From the NCBI GenBank assembly GCA_905221605.1, contig CAJNDS010002678.1, forward strand, positions 247,501 to 311,500: a stretch of DNA of 64,000 nucleotides, written 5' to 3'. The notes beneath the pieces are model-generated. The model worked only from the letters and a program-made list of their open reading frames with translations, was not told the DNA's origin and did no database searches. Origin of the DNA: Symbiodinium natans. Its lineage: Eukaryota; Sar; Dinophyceae; Suessiales; Symbiodiniaceae. Positions 1 to 11,285 of the stretch are shown here, piece after piece (position 1 is the stretch's first letter; each line of letters opens with the position of its first letter). The position numbers and the translations under genes are program-made.

Positions 1-480
1 TAAGGGAACACCAACCCTAAAAAAAGGAAAACAGGGCCTACTCCCAGGCTTAGGGCCCCTGAGGCCTCCGTAGGTCATAAGCAGACTTATAGTTGGGGCT
101 ATATGAGTACCCTTATAAGACCCCTAAGTCCTCTAAGTAGGTGATAAGTCGACTTATGGTTGGGGTTCTAAGTACCCCATACCCTAGACCCTAATTGGGG
201 TTATATAAGTACCCATGAACCTCCAAGTTTAGGGGCCCAAACGGCCACATAAACATAAGGATCCTTAGTAAGGGGCCCTATACCCCAATAGTAGTACCTT
301 TTTTTGGGCCCCTACTTGGAGGTTGATGCTACCCAGTAACCCAATTAGAGCTGCACTTACAATAACCCAATTCTAACCCTACTACTAGGGTGCTTAAGGA
401 GCTTATCTGTGGATTATAGGTAAAACGACACTTATAACGGGTTAACCTCCAAGTAGCCCTGAACCCTAAACCCTAAACCC
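1..480. repeat. AT-rich repeat patch with inverted-repeat element arms
   Basis: No gene is supported here. Two imperfect copies of a segment of about 45 bp, each with GTAGGT-ATAAG--GACTTAT, follow one another near 70-115 and 137-180. The motif ACTTGGAGGTT and its complement AACCTCCAAGT occur near 218, 313 and 446. The same motif forms the ends of the palindromic element at 12422-12525, so this patch looks like nested or decayed copies of that element mixed with degenerate CCCTAAA units. Confidence 0.55.
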
Positions 481-507
481 TAAACCTCCGAGTAAAGTTG
501 AACAGCC

Positions 508-582
508 CAAGCTTCCGATGTCATCCAGCTCCCGCTCCACCTCCGCGCCCTCCACGAGCCAGGCGGCCGCTGTCACGTCCAT
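508..582 (-). CDS. orphan exon, possible first exon
   Basis: An open stretch begins with ATG at 582 and reads MDVTAAAWLVEGAEVEREL followed by DDIGSLG. It is GC-rich and acidic, lies between telomeric repeats, and its minus-strand orientation matches all resolved genes. No splice donor was fixed and the family is not recognised. Confidence 0.3.
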
Positions 583-603
583 CGGTTGGGCCCCCGAACC
601 CCA

Positions 604-662
604 AACAGGGTTTAGGGTTTAGGGTTTAGGGTTTAGGGTTTAGGGTTTAGGGTTTAGGGCTT
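604..662. repeat. interstitial TTTAGGG array
   Basis: About eight head-to-tail TTTAGGG units (plant/dinoflagellate-type telomere repeat). It is internal in the sequence, not a chromosome end, because unique DNA lies on both sides. Confidence 0.95.
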
Positions 663-1720
663 AGGGTGCTGGTGTAGGGCAGAGTGTGGGGTTTCTGGTC
701 GCAGCGACCACACAGAACTCGGGAGGCATCATCAGGGATGAACATGGATGAACATACCGATGCTTGTGGTCGCACACTTGGGCAGCCAGGCAAGACTCAA
801 AACTTCCACTTCAGCTTGCGTCGTTTGCCGTTTTTTGTTTGTGGTTTTTGTGGGCTTTATGTGTTGTGAGGACACCTTGAGTTCTCCAAATTATAGGGAT
901 GCATCCACTTGTCGAATTGCTTGGGCAGGTTGTGTGTCCGGCTTCTCTTAGACTGTCTTCCAGACGACTTGAGACTAACGGTCTTCACTACCGCCATGTT
1001 TTCACGCATCGTGCCGGAGTGGAAGATGGCTGAGGAGCTCATGGTTTTCCTGGCAGTTCGACCAATCGAAAAAGTTCTGCCCAAGAGTTAGCCGCCCAAA
1101 GCAATCCGGGCCAAGCTGCCCGAAAGCCGACAGCTGCATGCACCACAGTATGCCCACAGCAAAAAAAAAAACAAACACAGCAAACTGGAAACGCCTAGAC
1201 ATGTTGCCAGTCCATGAGAGCGGCACGGATACCGCACACTTTTTGAGGAGAAAGATGTTGCTCCCAGTGGTGCCGTCATCATATCCCAAGACCTGACTGC
1301 GCTGCTCGGGGCCGGACACCATGAAGGCCGCGCGCTGCGTGTCGCAAAGGCGGGCGCAGGTGCACACTGGGACCTGCGAGCAGGAGACGTTGCTTAAGTA
1401 CAGAAGAAGCCTTGACTTAACTAGCGGCGTATACTCAAGTGTCACACGGCTGCTGATGAAGAGTGTCTCAAAGCTTGGGGATTGTAGGTGTTGCAGGCGG
1501 CCGCGCCCAAGCAACCCCTGCCATGCGACTTTAGCCACTGCAGCTTCCCCTGCGCAAGGGAAGGCGTCATCTTCCTCCGGGGACCCAAGGGCCGCGCCGC
1601 GCAGGCACCATTGTCAGGAGGTGGCATGAAGGCGCAGCACCTCAACAGTGCCATCACATTCGGGTTTAGGTTTTAAGGTTTAGGGTTTAGGGTTTAGCGT
1701 GGAGCATGGTTCTTCAGGGC

Positions 1721-1772
1721 AGTGAAGAAGTTTGGGGGGTTTGAGGCAGTGAAGAAGTTTGGAGGGTTTGAG
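1721..1772. repeat. tandem 27-bp repeat
   Basis: Two near-identical copies of CAGTGAAGAAGTTTGGRGGG plus TTTGAG follow each other. No coding role is seen. Confidence 0.8.
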
Positions 1773-2171
1773 CTGGGTATCGGATCTTTCCCCACTCGCC
1801 AGGAAAAGCCTGAAGAATCCAGAATACTGCATGATGTACTCCATGAGCTATTTGCAAGACTTCAGACTAAACCCGAACACTAAACCCTAAACCCTAAAGC
1901 CTAAACCCTAAACCCTAAACCCTTTTGCAGCAGGCTTGCAGAAGGTCCTCGCCTGGATGATGCCGTCACCACCCTAGCCCCAACATCTCGTGTGCCGGGC
2001 AAGATGAAACTCACCCTTGTCTATGACAAACGGGCCAGTTGACGAGCCCATGATGAACTGATGCTATTAAACAGGACTACATATGAGAACTGACGAAAGA
2101 GCCGTTCATGGATTAATGGCTGAAAAGATTGCATAGCCCACTCTTCACTGGTTCAGACATAAACGCCCCTG

Positions 2172-2882
2172 CTAGACCGGACAGCCTCCATAGTTGCGGA
2201 TCTCTGCGCGAATGCACACGCAGGCACGAAGAAGCCATGAGCGCTGAGCACCATGCGGGAGTCTTCGATGTTCTTCACGAAGATCAGCCAGGACCGACTG
2301 TAAGCCCCTTACAGCCTCTTCATCATTAGCCGCTAGAGCGGCATACCTGCGCACAAAGCCCTCCGGATCTTCAATGAAGGACGGGATAGCTTCCACGGTC
2401 GTGGCAGTAAGCTCGTCACCTCTGGCTTCCGATCGGTCATGCACCTTCTGGGGTGCGAGCTTCACATTTGCACCAGCGCCCACGTTTGAAATATCTCTAT
2501 GCGATCTGGAATCTGTGGCCAGGTGTGTATGCCCAACTGCAACGAAAGCCTCGTTTTCACATGCGCACGTGTCAGGATTTGTCAGCGAGCCACCGCTATG
2601 TCCTGCTGTAACACCGCCGTCTGCTTGAGCATCGCCATGCCCAGGATTCACCAGAGTCAGATGCTCAACCAACTTGATGGGAACCCGTGCGTGAACGCTG
2701 CACCCTGCATGTGAATCCAGCGACGACTGTCTCTGTTGCCTGAGGACACTCATGGCGGCCCACAAAAGGCTTTCCACTTCGGACGAGATATTGGAATTTC
2801 GCACCTTCCGCAAAAGCATAGCCGAGGCACGAATACAGCTTGCCCATGTCCCTGTCTGACACCATTGCGAGGACGAGTCCAC
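2172..2882 (-). CDS. unrecognised open frame, 236 codons
   Basis: The longest uninterrupted minus-strand frame in the first 10 kb (ATG at 2882, stop at 2172). Its last third is the most protein-like part, with segments such as PSFIEDPEGFVRRYAALAAN and LADLREEHRRLP. A second minus frame covering 2665-2982 is also protein-like (CLGYAFAEGAKFQYLVRSGK), so the region may be two exons in different frames or a frame-shifted copy. No family is recognised. In a genome with exons near 60 nt, a 711-nt frame would be unusual, so it is a hypothetical gene or partly spurious. Confidence 0.3.
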   Translation of the reverse strand: MDSSSQWCQTGTWASCIRASAMLLRKVRNSNISSEVESLLWAAMSVLRQQRQSSLDSHAGCSVHARVPIKLVEHLTLVNPGHGDAQADGGVTAGHSGGSLTNPDTCACENEAFVAVGHTHLATDSRSHRDISNVGAGANVKLAPQKVHDRSEARGDELTATTVEAIPSFIEDPEGFVRRYAALAANDEEAVRGLQSVLADLREEHRRLPHGAQRSWLLRACVCIRAEIRNYGGCPV

Positions 2883-2992
2883 AAGTGATGTAACGACAAA
2901 TTGGCACGAATTGTTCCTGCAAGTTACCCGCGTTGGGTCTCGTAGCCGAAATACCTTTGAGCCAAAATGGCCCTTGAGCCAAATGGCTACCC

Positions 2993-3041
2993 TAAACCCT
3001 AAACCCTAAACCCTAAACCCTAAACCCTAAACCCTAAACCC
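2993..3041. repeat. interstitial CCCTAAA array
   Basis: About seven CCCTAAA units, ending just downstream (in minus sense) of the GTGAGC splice donor of the exon at 3058-3150. Confidence 0.9.
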
Positions 3042-3057
3042 CGGGGCCGCTGCTCAC

Positions 3058-3150
3058 CGGTGGTGGGAAGCCTGGCGTGGAGCAGCGCCGGGGACACGAA
3101 CACGATGTGCGGCAGCACCCGAGATGCCTCCCACTTCCGGGGTTTCATAC
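3058..3150 (-). CDS. orphan exon with GTGAGC donor
   Basis: Reads MKPRKWEASRVLPHIVFVSP then ALLHARLPTTG and stops exactly at a consensus donor GTGAGC (donor G at 3057). An ATG at 3150 could be the start, or an AG acceptor before TGG at 3133 could begin the exon. The family is not recognised. The telomeric array follows about 15 nt into the intron. Confidence 0.4.
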
Positions 3151-3159
3151 GATCACGCA

Positions 3160-4600
3160 ACTTAAGTATTATTGTTAGCTTTAAATGTTTGTTTTTGCTT
3201 TTACATATATTTGTATATATGTATATATATATATATATGTATGTATAGTTACCGTCTTTGATGGTCAATGATCTGGGCTTGGAGTTGGGGTTAAGACGGG
3301 TTACGAGGCGTAGAAAGTTAAGGGGTTTATTATGGTTTATAGGGTGCCGGGGCTTAGGGTTTGTGGGCTTCTTGAGTTACAGGTTCTGTAAGGTTTGGGC
3401 TTGGGGTTTAGAAGGTGATGCTGCTTCGTTTGTAGGGTTGTAGGGTTTAGGGTTTGTGGGGTGCATAGGGTTTAGGGTTGTTAGGGATACACATATAGGG
3501 ATTCTGGGATTGCAGGGTTTAAAGGTTGGGGCTTGGGGGTTACATACGCATGGAATCCTAGCCAGGAGTCCGGGAATTATGCACCCTACACCCCCTATAG
3601 CCTATATCTGAAAGATCTCTAAGGGACACACTTCTCGACTGTCCTTCCAAAACGCTGTAGACGTACAGATGGGATTCAGCGCAGGGTGCCGCGATTCAGA
3701 TACCTCTGCGAGATGCGAAGATGGGAGTGGTGGTCTAGCAGATGCTGTCCCATTCAATAGCACCCCAAGGAGGTCCAAAGGGGTCCATGTACTCATATGG
3801 GAAATCGTAAGCTTGAACCCACAAAAAAGACCCCAAAATACTCCCTTATCATAAGAATACCTGGACACTTGAAGGGGAGTGGCACTTTATGTTCTCCAGC
3901 GGCGTGGCCTCAGGTGCGTTCAGTCGTGGCGTAGCCAGCATTCCCCGATGCGTGACCTCATTCATGCTCATTGGGCGGATGTCTCGATTTCCCAACATGT
4001 ACCAGCTATGCAACCGACGTGTCATGGATCCTTGATGTCTACATAGGGGCCTATAATTTCAAGGCCAAGTGGTGCCTCTAGGGTCCACTGGCGGTACCGG
4101 TGTCATGGATCCAGCCCACGCCGCCCCAAAAACCACGCCCAATAGGATTTCTGGGTACCAAGTTGCAACTTTCCATCCTAACAGCAGAAATCCTTGGTAG
4201 CCCAGTATTCGAAGGGAGACCAGAACGAAAAACAAGGGTAAGGGCTGCCACTGGGCTACCAAGAATGTTAAGCCAGGCTGCCTCTCCGCCGTCAGGATAA
4301 ACGTCCCGGCCTCGTCTCTGGCTGCGCGCTCGCGAAGCGCGAGGGTTTTTTGGGGGCGGTTTGGGGTTTGGGTTTAGGGTTTATAAAGGGTTTAGGGTTC
4401 AGGGTTTAGTGTTCTGATCCGCCTAGTTGACTGAGTCGCCACCCCCGAGGCTTCTCTTTAATGAGTAGGGCATGGTGGTGAAGATAAGCTGAATGGTGGG
4501 GGGCGAAACAAAGGGTTATACTAGCGTTTTATGCTAAATTATAGGTTATAGGACAAGCTGCCGTTTCTCAAAAGGGTGCTGTCAATGTGGAGTCGCAGGC
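3160..4600. other. no gene resolved; degenerate telomeric and AT repeats
   Basis: Contains an ATATAC microsatellite (3205-3246), degenerate TTTAGGG-like tracts (3420-3540, 4355-4410), a family-D repeat arm near 3770-3870 (GGGTCCATGTACTCATATGG) and a family-F element arm (CCTTGGTAGCCCAGTA) at about 4192-4266. No exon with both splice sites was found. Confidence 0.5.
4192..4266. repeat. introner-like element, family F, copy 1
   Basis: Ends are CTTGGTAGCCCAGTA and, inverted, ACTGGGCTACCAAG. The internal part carries AAACAAGGGTAAGGGC. A longer copy with the same ends is at 60950-61076. Confidence 0.7.
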
Positions 4601-4771
4601 CATACTGTTATGCCGTCCGGCGACGCAAAACCGAGTCTTTCCATCACTTCAGAAGCTCCCCGAGCCTGAGTCCACAAGATCCACACGGTGGTTTAGGGTT
4701 TAGGGTTTAGGGTTTATAGGGTTTAGGGTTTAGGGTTACGGGTTCCAACCAGGTATACCCTACAACACTTC

Positions 4772-4845
4772 CCATGAGTGCCCCGCTGGCGCAAAGGCCG
4801 ACCTTCAAGAAGAGCACTGAGCCGTCCTTCGCGGCCAACTTGGTG
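4772..4845 (-). CDS. orphan exon
   Basis: Minus frame reading ATKLAAKDGSVLFLKVGLCA followed by SGALMGS, entered from an AAG acceptor. A further protein-like minus stretch (ARGASEVMERLGFASPDGIT) lies at about 4600-4660 and may be the next exon. The family is not recognised. Confidence 0.3.
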
Positions 4846-6469
4846 GCTTCCGTACCCCGTTTTGGGGGGCGCTCTTTAAGAGGGACAATACTCTACTTGG
4901 GGTATAAATGGGGTCCCCCTAACCCCCATAATGGGTTCACTATGTACTGAGCATGCCCGGAAACGCCTTTTCCGATTTCGAGCCCGCCGATTTTTGCCGG
5001 GGCTCCTCTGACTTCTCCAGCACGGAAGGCTCTGCCTGGCTACCAGGGGGGAGGTTCATATCTCTTTGGCAAGAATGTCTGGTTCATCACTCCTTTTGGT
5101 TTATCAACCGCCGTGAAGAGCGATCCTGTCCGCAGCGATTTTGCTTTAGCACGGTCTTCATAAAGGTCAAAACCTCTGAAAAACACGCCTCCGCAGGCAG
5201 GAGGTCTTCGCCAAAGGGCCTAGCACAAGTTGCGGCACATCCGCTGAAACGTCATGGAGTCATGGGCTTAGTAATTCCGTAAAAGCGGCGTGAACATGAG
5301 CAGCACCGCATATGGCAGTGCAAACCCATCATCATGTAGAAGAACCATGAGAATTTGTGGAACTGAGAGCCATCCACATGCCTTGCCCTGGCATACCTTA
5401 CCCCCTCAGTCTTCAGCCAGAGCTTCCATCAACACATCAAGTATCCGGGGCCTTAGCAGGCCCTTGAGCCGACTTTACGAAAATCATGAGGAAAAGGACA
5501 AGGCTTTTCATACACCCTATAAATAAACAAATAAACAAATAAACAAAAATGAACAAACACAAATATATGTATATATATGTACATATATGTACATATGTAT
5601 GGAAGTAGATTCGCGATCCTACACACACACATACATACTCCTGGGGGGGGGGGGGGGCAAGTGAACCCTAAATTGGGATCATATACCCTATCCTACTATT
5701 ACCTATGGAGGTCATATGAAGCCTAAACCCTTTCAGGGTTCATTTAGTCCCTTTGCGGCTACCCTATGCTACAACATACTTCCTACTTCAGGTCCTATGA
5801 ACCCAAAACCCTTTCAGGGGGGCATTTGGCCCCAAAAGGCAACCCTATATGCTACTATAGAACTCCTACTTAAGGTACTATGAACCCTAAACTCCCTAAA
5901 CCCTTGCAGGGTTTGTTTGATCCCAAAAAACTCCGCCCCAGCCCTCAGATTGCCTCCGCAGGGTCCCAGCGCCCTGGCGCTTAGGGCCCACCATGGCCCG
6001 GAGGTTCGGAAAGCCATCTCGGAGTCCACAGGCGCAGTGGGGAACTCGACTGGAGAAGAGCTGTCAGAAGTATAAGAGCTGCGCAACTTGTTTGAGAACT
6101 AATGTGCTATATGATAGTATATGTTTTTTGATTAAGCAAGACAAGTGTGGAAGGAGAGAGATGGAGAGGGAAACAACAGTACTTGCTGATTTCCTCGATG
6201 GGTCGGCTGGTCATCGAATTGGAGGCAGACCTGAACAGGAAGGAAAGCCTGAGCTTCCGGCGGCCAAATCCCAGGTCTGCTTCACGCGCGTTGAGCCGCG
6301 CCAACAGCGTGTCCTTTCCGCCGCACTCGCATCCACACTGCGCAGCACGTGAACCTCACCACCTAACGACAAACCCTGAATCTCAGACTTTGGCGCCAAA
6401 CCTCCCATCCTTCTATCAGCTGACACTCTTGCTTCCTCTCCCTCTCTGCAACATACACATATACATATA

Positions 6470-6602
6470 TACATATATACATATATACATACATACATAC
6501 ATACATACATACATACATACATACATACATACATACATACATACATACATACATACATACATACATACATACATACATACATACATACATACATACATAC
6601 AG
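6470..6602. repeat. ACAT tetranucleotide microsatellite
   Basis: Nearly pure ATAC/ACAT repeat over about 130 bp. It yields apparent Tyr/His/Ile-rich or Met/Tyr/Val/Cys-rich frames on both strands, which are artefacts. Confidence 0.97.
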
Positions 6603-6776
6603 TACACGTAGTATATATACATACATACATACATATATATATATACATATATATAAATGGCCGTATGGGATATGGGACCTTTAGTCGGTACCCCCGAGCA
6701 ACCCCAAGTTAACCGCCCAACGATGCACTGAGAACAGGCCTTTGGCAGCTCCCTGGGCCGCCTCGTTTGCAGAAGT

Positions 6777-6995
6777 TTAGGGTTTAGGGTTTAGGGTTTA
6801 GGGTTTAGGGTTTAGGGGCTCCGGCGGGCGGAAAGTGGAGACACACTAAATAGGGGGAGGGGGGGGAGGGTGAGGTTTAGGGTTTAGGGTTTGGGGTTTA
6901 GGGGGTTTAGGGGGTTTAAGGGGTTTAGGGGGTTTAGGGGGCTTAGGGGGCTTAGGGGGTTTGGGTTCAGGGGTTTAGGGTTTAGTTGTGTTTAG
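6777..6995. repeat. TTTAGGG array grading into GGGGGTTTA variants
   Basis: About six TTTAGGG units, a short unique segment, then irregular GGGGTTTA/GGGGCTTA units. The change of unit looks like drift of an old array. Confidence 0.85.
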
Positions 6996-8100
6996 GGCTT
7001 CAGGTGCTCTATGTGCTGTTCGATGTATCCGTTGTAAGACCTCTGCGCCCTCTAATACGGAATGCAGATGCACCTAAGAGTAACCTCTGTACCCTGGTAG
7101 CAAGAAAGGGACATGCGCAGTCTTAATCCTACATAAGCACTGAACCCGTAACCCCCAAACTCTCAATGCCCTTGGAAAAGAAAACCGATAAGCCATGCAA
7201 AAACAGGCTGTGCAAACTGTAAGCCTATAACTACGCTCCATGTAAGCCTTCTAAATCAGTTCCTTCGGGACCAAATGACACCTAAACGAGTTCATGGTTC
7301 AGAAACCTTGATCGTAGTGATCATCGCTGTAGTAGAGTATAGGGCATACGACCCGATTTGTCCTTGGTTCATTCGGTCCCCAACCCTAAAACCCTATAAA
7401 CCCTCTAAACCTTGTGGACCCTCTAAACCCTCTAAACACTCTCAACTTGTAAACCTGTAAACCTTGTAAACCCTAAACCCTGAAATCCTCCCAGGAACCG
7501 TCAGGGTTCCAAATGGCCATCGGAACCATTGCAGCCCCGCCGCAGATCGGCCGCAAATAGGCGCAGCTCCCCGGCTGCGGTCCGCCCGCCAAGGCCTGGG
7601 CACGCACGACGCACGCCGGGTTTCGGGTTTAGGGCTTAGGGTTTAGGGTTGATGGTTGTGGGTTTAGGGTTGAGGGTTTGCGCCCAGTACTGTTGGAGGC
7701 TGCTCTCGGCGGTTAATAGAGAACCCAACACCCAACAAAGAGAACAAGGGTAAGCATACTACCGGGCACCCTTGCTCCGAAGAGGCACGATGGCTGCTAT
7801 GCTTCTTGCTCGTGTTGACACATTGACATGGACTGCACGACTGGTATTTCAATATTCCTGCTTCCGGCAGTGCTCTGCGGGCTTGGGGCGGTTGCGCTTG
7901 CACATCTGTGTCCAGCCTTCTTCGGGCCTTCGGCTGTGTAGAAAAAGAGCAGTTTAGAGATGCACCTGGGCACCTTCCACAGCACAGTCGCTGCACAAGT
8001 TGGGTAATGGGTGGAGGGAGCAAAAAGCCAGGGAAAGCCACATGATGGGTGGAGAGTTCTCGGACAGCCACAAGAAGCAACAAATAAAACAAAAACCAAC

Positions 8101-8197
8101 TTGGGATGTTCCCCCTTATACTATACCAGTCCTTAAGGGGGGGGGGTACTCTAATCCCTATTAAGGAGCTGCTAGTAGAAGGGGGAACATCCCAGAG
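8101..8197. repeat. introner-like element, family J, copy 1
   Basis: Terminal inverted repeats TTGGGATGTTCCCCCTTATA and GTAGAAGGGGGAACATCCCA enclose about 55 bp. A second arm of the family (GGGATGTTCCCCCTGATAC) lies at 37558 in a mapped intron of the 2OG oxygenase gene. Confidence 0.75.
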
Positions 8198-8873
8198 CCC
8201 CGCCGTTCAGGGAGTGGATCTCCCCTGCTCAGCGGCCCGGCCCATGGTGGATCGCCACTCCAGCTCCATGCGAGCCTTGCAGTCGATTGAGGACGAATTG
8301 AGCTCTGAATCTTCTGTAATCTTGACATAGAATATATGTGTATATACATATATGCAGATAACATATATATATATATATGCACTGCATATTTAAATGATAT
8401 GTATATTTGCATACTCTGTGTGTGTATACATGGCATTCTGCTACATGGCATTTTAGGATACATTACATAAGAGTTTCATTAGACTTGGTTTTCGGAAGGG
8501 GACACTCAACATGATATTACACGATGCTATATTGTATCATCTTGTGCTGATTTTTTGTCAGAAGCCACACACCAACAATATATGACTATCTAATTTAGGT
8601 GGCCAAATTTAGAACAACACCACCCCCCCACCCCCCGCCCCCCCATCTATCCCATAGCATCGCAGCAATGCACCCTACTCTAACAGCGTAGATATCAGCA
8701 GGGAATCTAACAGAATCATGGACCCCCGAACCCCTACAGCCGTTCATCTTACGGGGGCAAAACTACGGTCCTACTCCTCCGGAAAGAAAAAAACCCAACT
8801 CCCCAATTGAGCCCAACACAATCCTCAACAGCCACCTCCAAGGTCAGGGAAAACTCCGACTCCCCGAAGTCCC

Positions 8874-8970
8874 CCTAAACCCTAAACCCTAAACCCTAAA
8901 CCCTAAACCCTAAATCCTAGGTCCTAAACCCAAAGCCCTACGCCCTAAACCCTAAACCCTAAACCCCCCA
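8874..8970. repeat. interstitial CCCTAAA array
   Basis: About ten CCCTAAA units with a few drifted ones. It lies immediately beside the candidate exon at 8976-9051. Confidence 0.9.
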
Positions 8971-8975
8971 AAAGT

Positions 8976-9051
8976 TCCCGCCTCCAAGAGGTAGCCCGGA
9001 TCTTCTCGGTCCGGTTGCCGGCGCAGGGACAGCTCCTCGAGCACCTGGAGG
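8976..9051 (-). CDS. orphan exon between telomeric arrays
   Basis: Minus frame reading VLEELSLRRQPDREDPGYLL then EAG, entered from a CCAG acceptor. The family is not recognised. It is bracketed by a CCCTAAA array on one side and a TTTAGGG array on the other (minus sense: intron ends built from telomeric repeats). Confidence 0.3.
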
Positions 9052-9068
9052 CTTGACAGCAAGACATG

Positions 9069-9184
9069 ATAGGGTTTAGGGTTTAGGGTTTAGGGTTTAG
9101 GGTTTAGGGTTTAGGGTTTAGGGTTTAGGGTTTAGGGTTTAGGGTTTAGGGTTTAAGGTTTCGGGTTTGGGGTTTGGGGTTTAG
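9069..9184. repeat. interstitial TTTAGGG array
   Basis: About twelve perfect TTTAGGG units followed by drifted TTTCGGG/TTTGGGG units. Confidence 0.95.
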
Positions 9185-9462
9185 CACGGCGTGGCTGACC
9201 ATGCTCTCGGACGCACTGCAGGGCAAGCGAGTGATGCTTACGCTTCAGGGCAGACTTCACAAGTGAGATATACCTCGTCCCCAATCAACCTGCCCTAAAC
9301 CCTGAACCCTAAACCCTTTAGCAACGAGCTTGGCTGTGCTCCCGCCCAGTTTGGCTGCCACAAAACACTGCATTCGTAACCTAAACCCTAAACCCTAAAC
9401 CCTAAACCCTAAACCCTACACCCATTTTGCAACCGGCCCTAAACCCGAAACCCTAGACCCTA

Positions 9463-9556
9463 AGGATGCAAGCGTGGTGGGTCGTGGCCTCGGCCAAGGC
9501 TTCAATGGGCACCAGGTTGGCCATACCCTGAGCATCCACGCAGAGAGCTTGGGACC
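9463..9556 (-). CDS. weak orphan exon
   Basis: Minus frame SQALCVDAQGMANLVPIEAL then AEATTHHACI. The plus strand over the same interval is also open, so the strand is chosen only because resolved genes are all minus. The family is not recognised. Confidence 0.2.
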
Positions 9557-9999
9557 ACAAAAGGGTTTAGGGTGTAGGGTTTAGCTTTGCTCTTTGAGGT
9601 TTAGGGTCTAGGGTTTCAGGGTTTCTAGGGTTTCTTGGGTTTTTTTAGGGTGGTCTAGGGTTTAGGTCGGTTTCGGATAGCTGGTTCCAACGGATGCTGG
9701 GGTGCTGCAGGCCACTTCGAATGGCGCATGCTTCTGCTGTCCCAGCAATACCATGTGCCTCCTCAACACACTCCCTGCAAAAGCAGATGGAAGCGGACGC
9801 TTTTGTGGCAAGAGGTGCCTCAAGAGCTCAATGTGGACTCAGAAAGGCTCTGCCGTAAGGAACGCATTCTAAGGCAGACCTTTCCGTCATAGCTTCTGCC
9901 GAGGCACCCATTTCTGGGCACACGGCGTGCTTTGCTTCAAGTAGAGGGCGCTTTTTTCAGAATCCAGGTAGGCTTCGGGCAATTGAGGTGACTGTGTGC

Positions 10000-10491
10000 T
10001 TCATGTGAGTATATTCGTGTAAACAGGCCCTAGGGTCTTAGGTTTGGGTTCAGCTGTACCTCGCCAGAGTGAGCTTGCAGTGAAAAGCGGTTCTGTGGGA
10101 CGCAGCTGCTCAGTCTTCAGGCTCACGTAGCATGCCGCTGCAACGTGCGCCTGCTGCCCTGTCTTGGGCAAGGTGCCAGCCAGTCTGCACATGAACTACT
10201 ATGTCTGGAGAGTAGATCACTAGGATGGCCCTTAAACCCATCTGAGAAAAATTCGGATGGCCCTCAAACCCCTCTGAAAAAGATATTGCTCAGTATGATC
10301 CTCTTACAAACATGAAAATATCCCCAGGGCCTATGAAGTTTATCTTACTTTAATGGCTGGGCTTCTTGTCGTGCCAGGCAGTTGCAGGGTGCTCTGTGCT
10401 GTTCCCGACGGTTCCAAAACTGCAACCAGTGAGCCATGGACATTCCTCACTGCGCTACCCTGTGATGCCAAACTCCCGGAGAGCTCCACTA
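10000..10491 (-). CDS. two orphan exons, unrecognised gene
   Basis: Two protein-like minus stretches. One, at about 10060-10190, reads KTGQQAHVAAACYVSLKTEQ then LRPTEPLFTASSLW. The other, at about 10371-10491, reads ELSGSLASQGSAVRNVHGSL then VAVLEPSGTAQSTLQLPG. They lie downstream of the V-ATPase D gene on the same strand and could be exons of the next gene in the cluster. No domain is recognised and the joins are not resolved. Confidence 0.3.
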
Positions 10492-11285
10492 AACTCACTA
10501 AACACTAGAAACCCTATAAACCCTATGAACCCACTAAACCTGCTAAGTCCGTGCAGCCCGCGCCACGGCGAGACTTTCGGGAGTTCGGCAGCCATAAAAA
10601 CGGAAACCGAGATCGGTGCCCCCCTCAACGAGAAAGCCCCCGATCAGAACACCAGGTCTTCGTCCTTCTTGGACTGTAGGATGCTAGGTGCCTCGGTTCA
10701 GGGTTTAGGGTTTAGGGTTTAGTTCTAGGGTTTGTTTAGGGCATGTATACGGAGTTGGGTTCCGGCGTTTTGTCATGTGCACCTGCCGGGACTAAACACA
10801 GGGATTAAGGACTAGCTGGGTCTGGTAGATTGCTGGCGCCACGGATCTTCACCCCAGCAAACACAACTGAGCACAGTTTGGGCTAGCTACGAGGGCTGGG
10901 AATCAGGCACTAAACCCTAAACCCTACACCCTAAACCCGAAACCCTAAACCCTAACCCTCGGCAACTCGACTGTCAGGATCCAACTGAAAACCATCGCAC
11001 CCAGCCCTGTGTGCGAGTATCGGGGCAGCTGGACCTAAGGATCTTAGACTCGGCTAGCAAGATGGATACATGGTATACTACTATTTGCATAAGAAACCCA
11101 AAAAGATCAATGAAGAATCCCTATACAGCCCTTTATGAGGCTTATAAGGATTTCCGTTTTAAGAATTGTTTGGAGGAGGTTAAAAAGAAATAGGGGTATA
11201 TTGTGTGATTCCTCAGTATGGTAACGACTTTTTTAAAGGCAGCTCCTGGCGACATCAACTCAGATTGGTTTCAAGCCAAGTTGCG

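Larger units (their letters stand above)
4870..7680. other. no gene resolved; simple repeats
   Basis: Holds a poly-G run (5643-5657), several CCCTAAA-like tracts, an ACAT microsatellite of over 120 bp (6470-6600) and GGGGGTTTA variants (6870-6995). Short protein-like stretches on the minus strand at 5990-6060 and 6719-6778 are possible exons, but no splice pair could be fixed. Confidence 0.4.

Noticed and set aside
6147-6648. Several overlapping frames of about 70-150 codons on both strands rich in Tyr/His/Thr or Met/Tyr/Val/Cys
   Set aside because: They are translations of the ACAT microsatellite.
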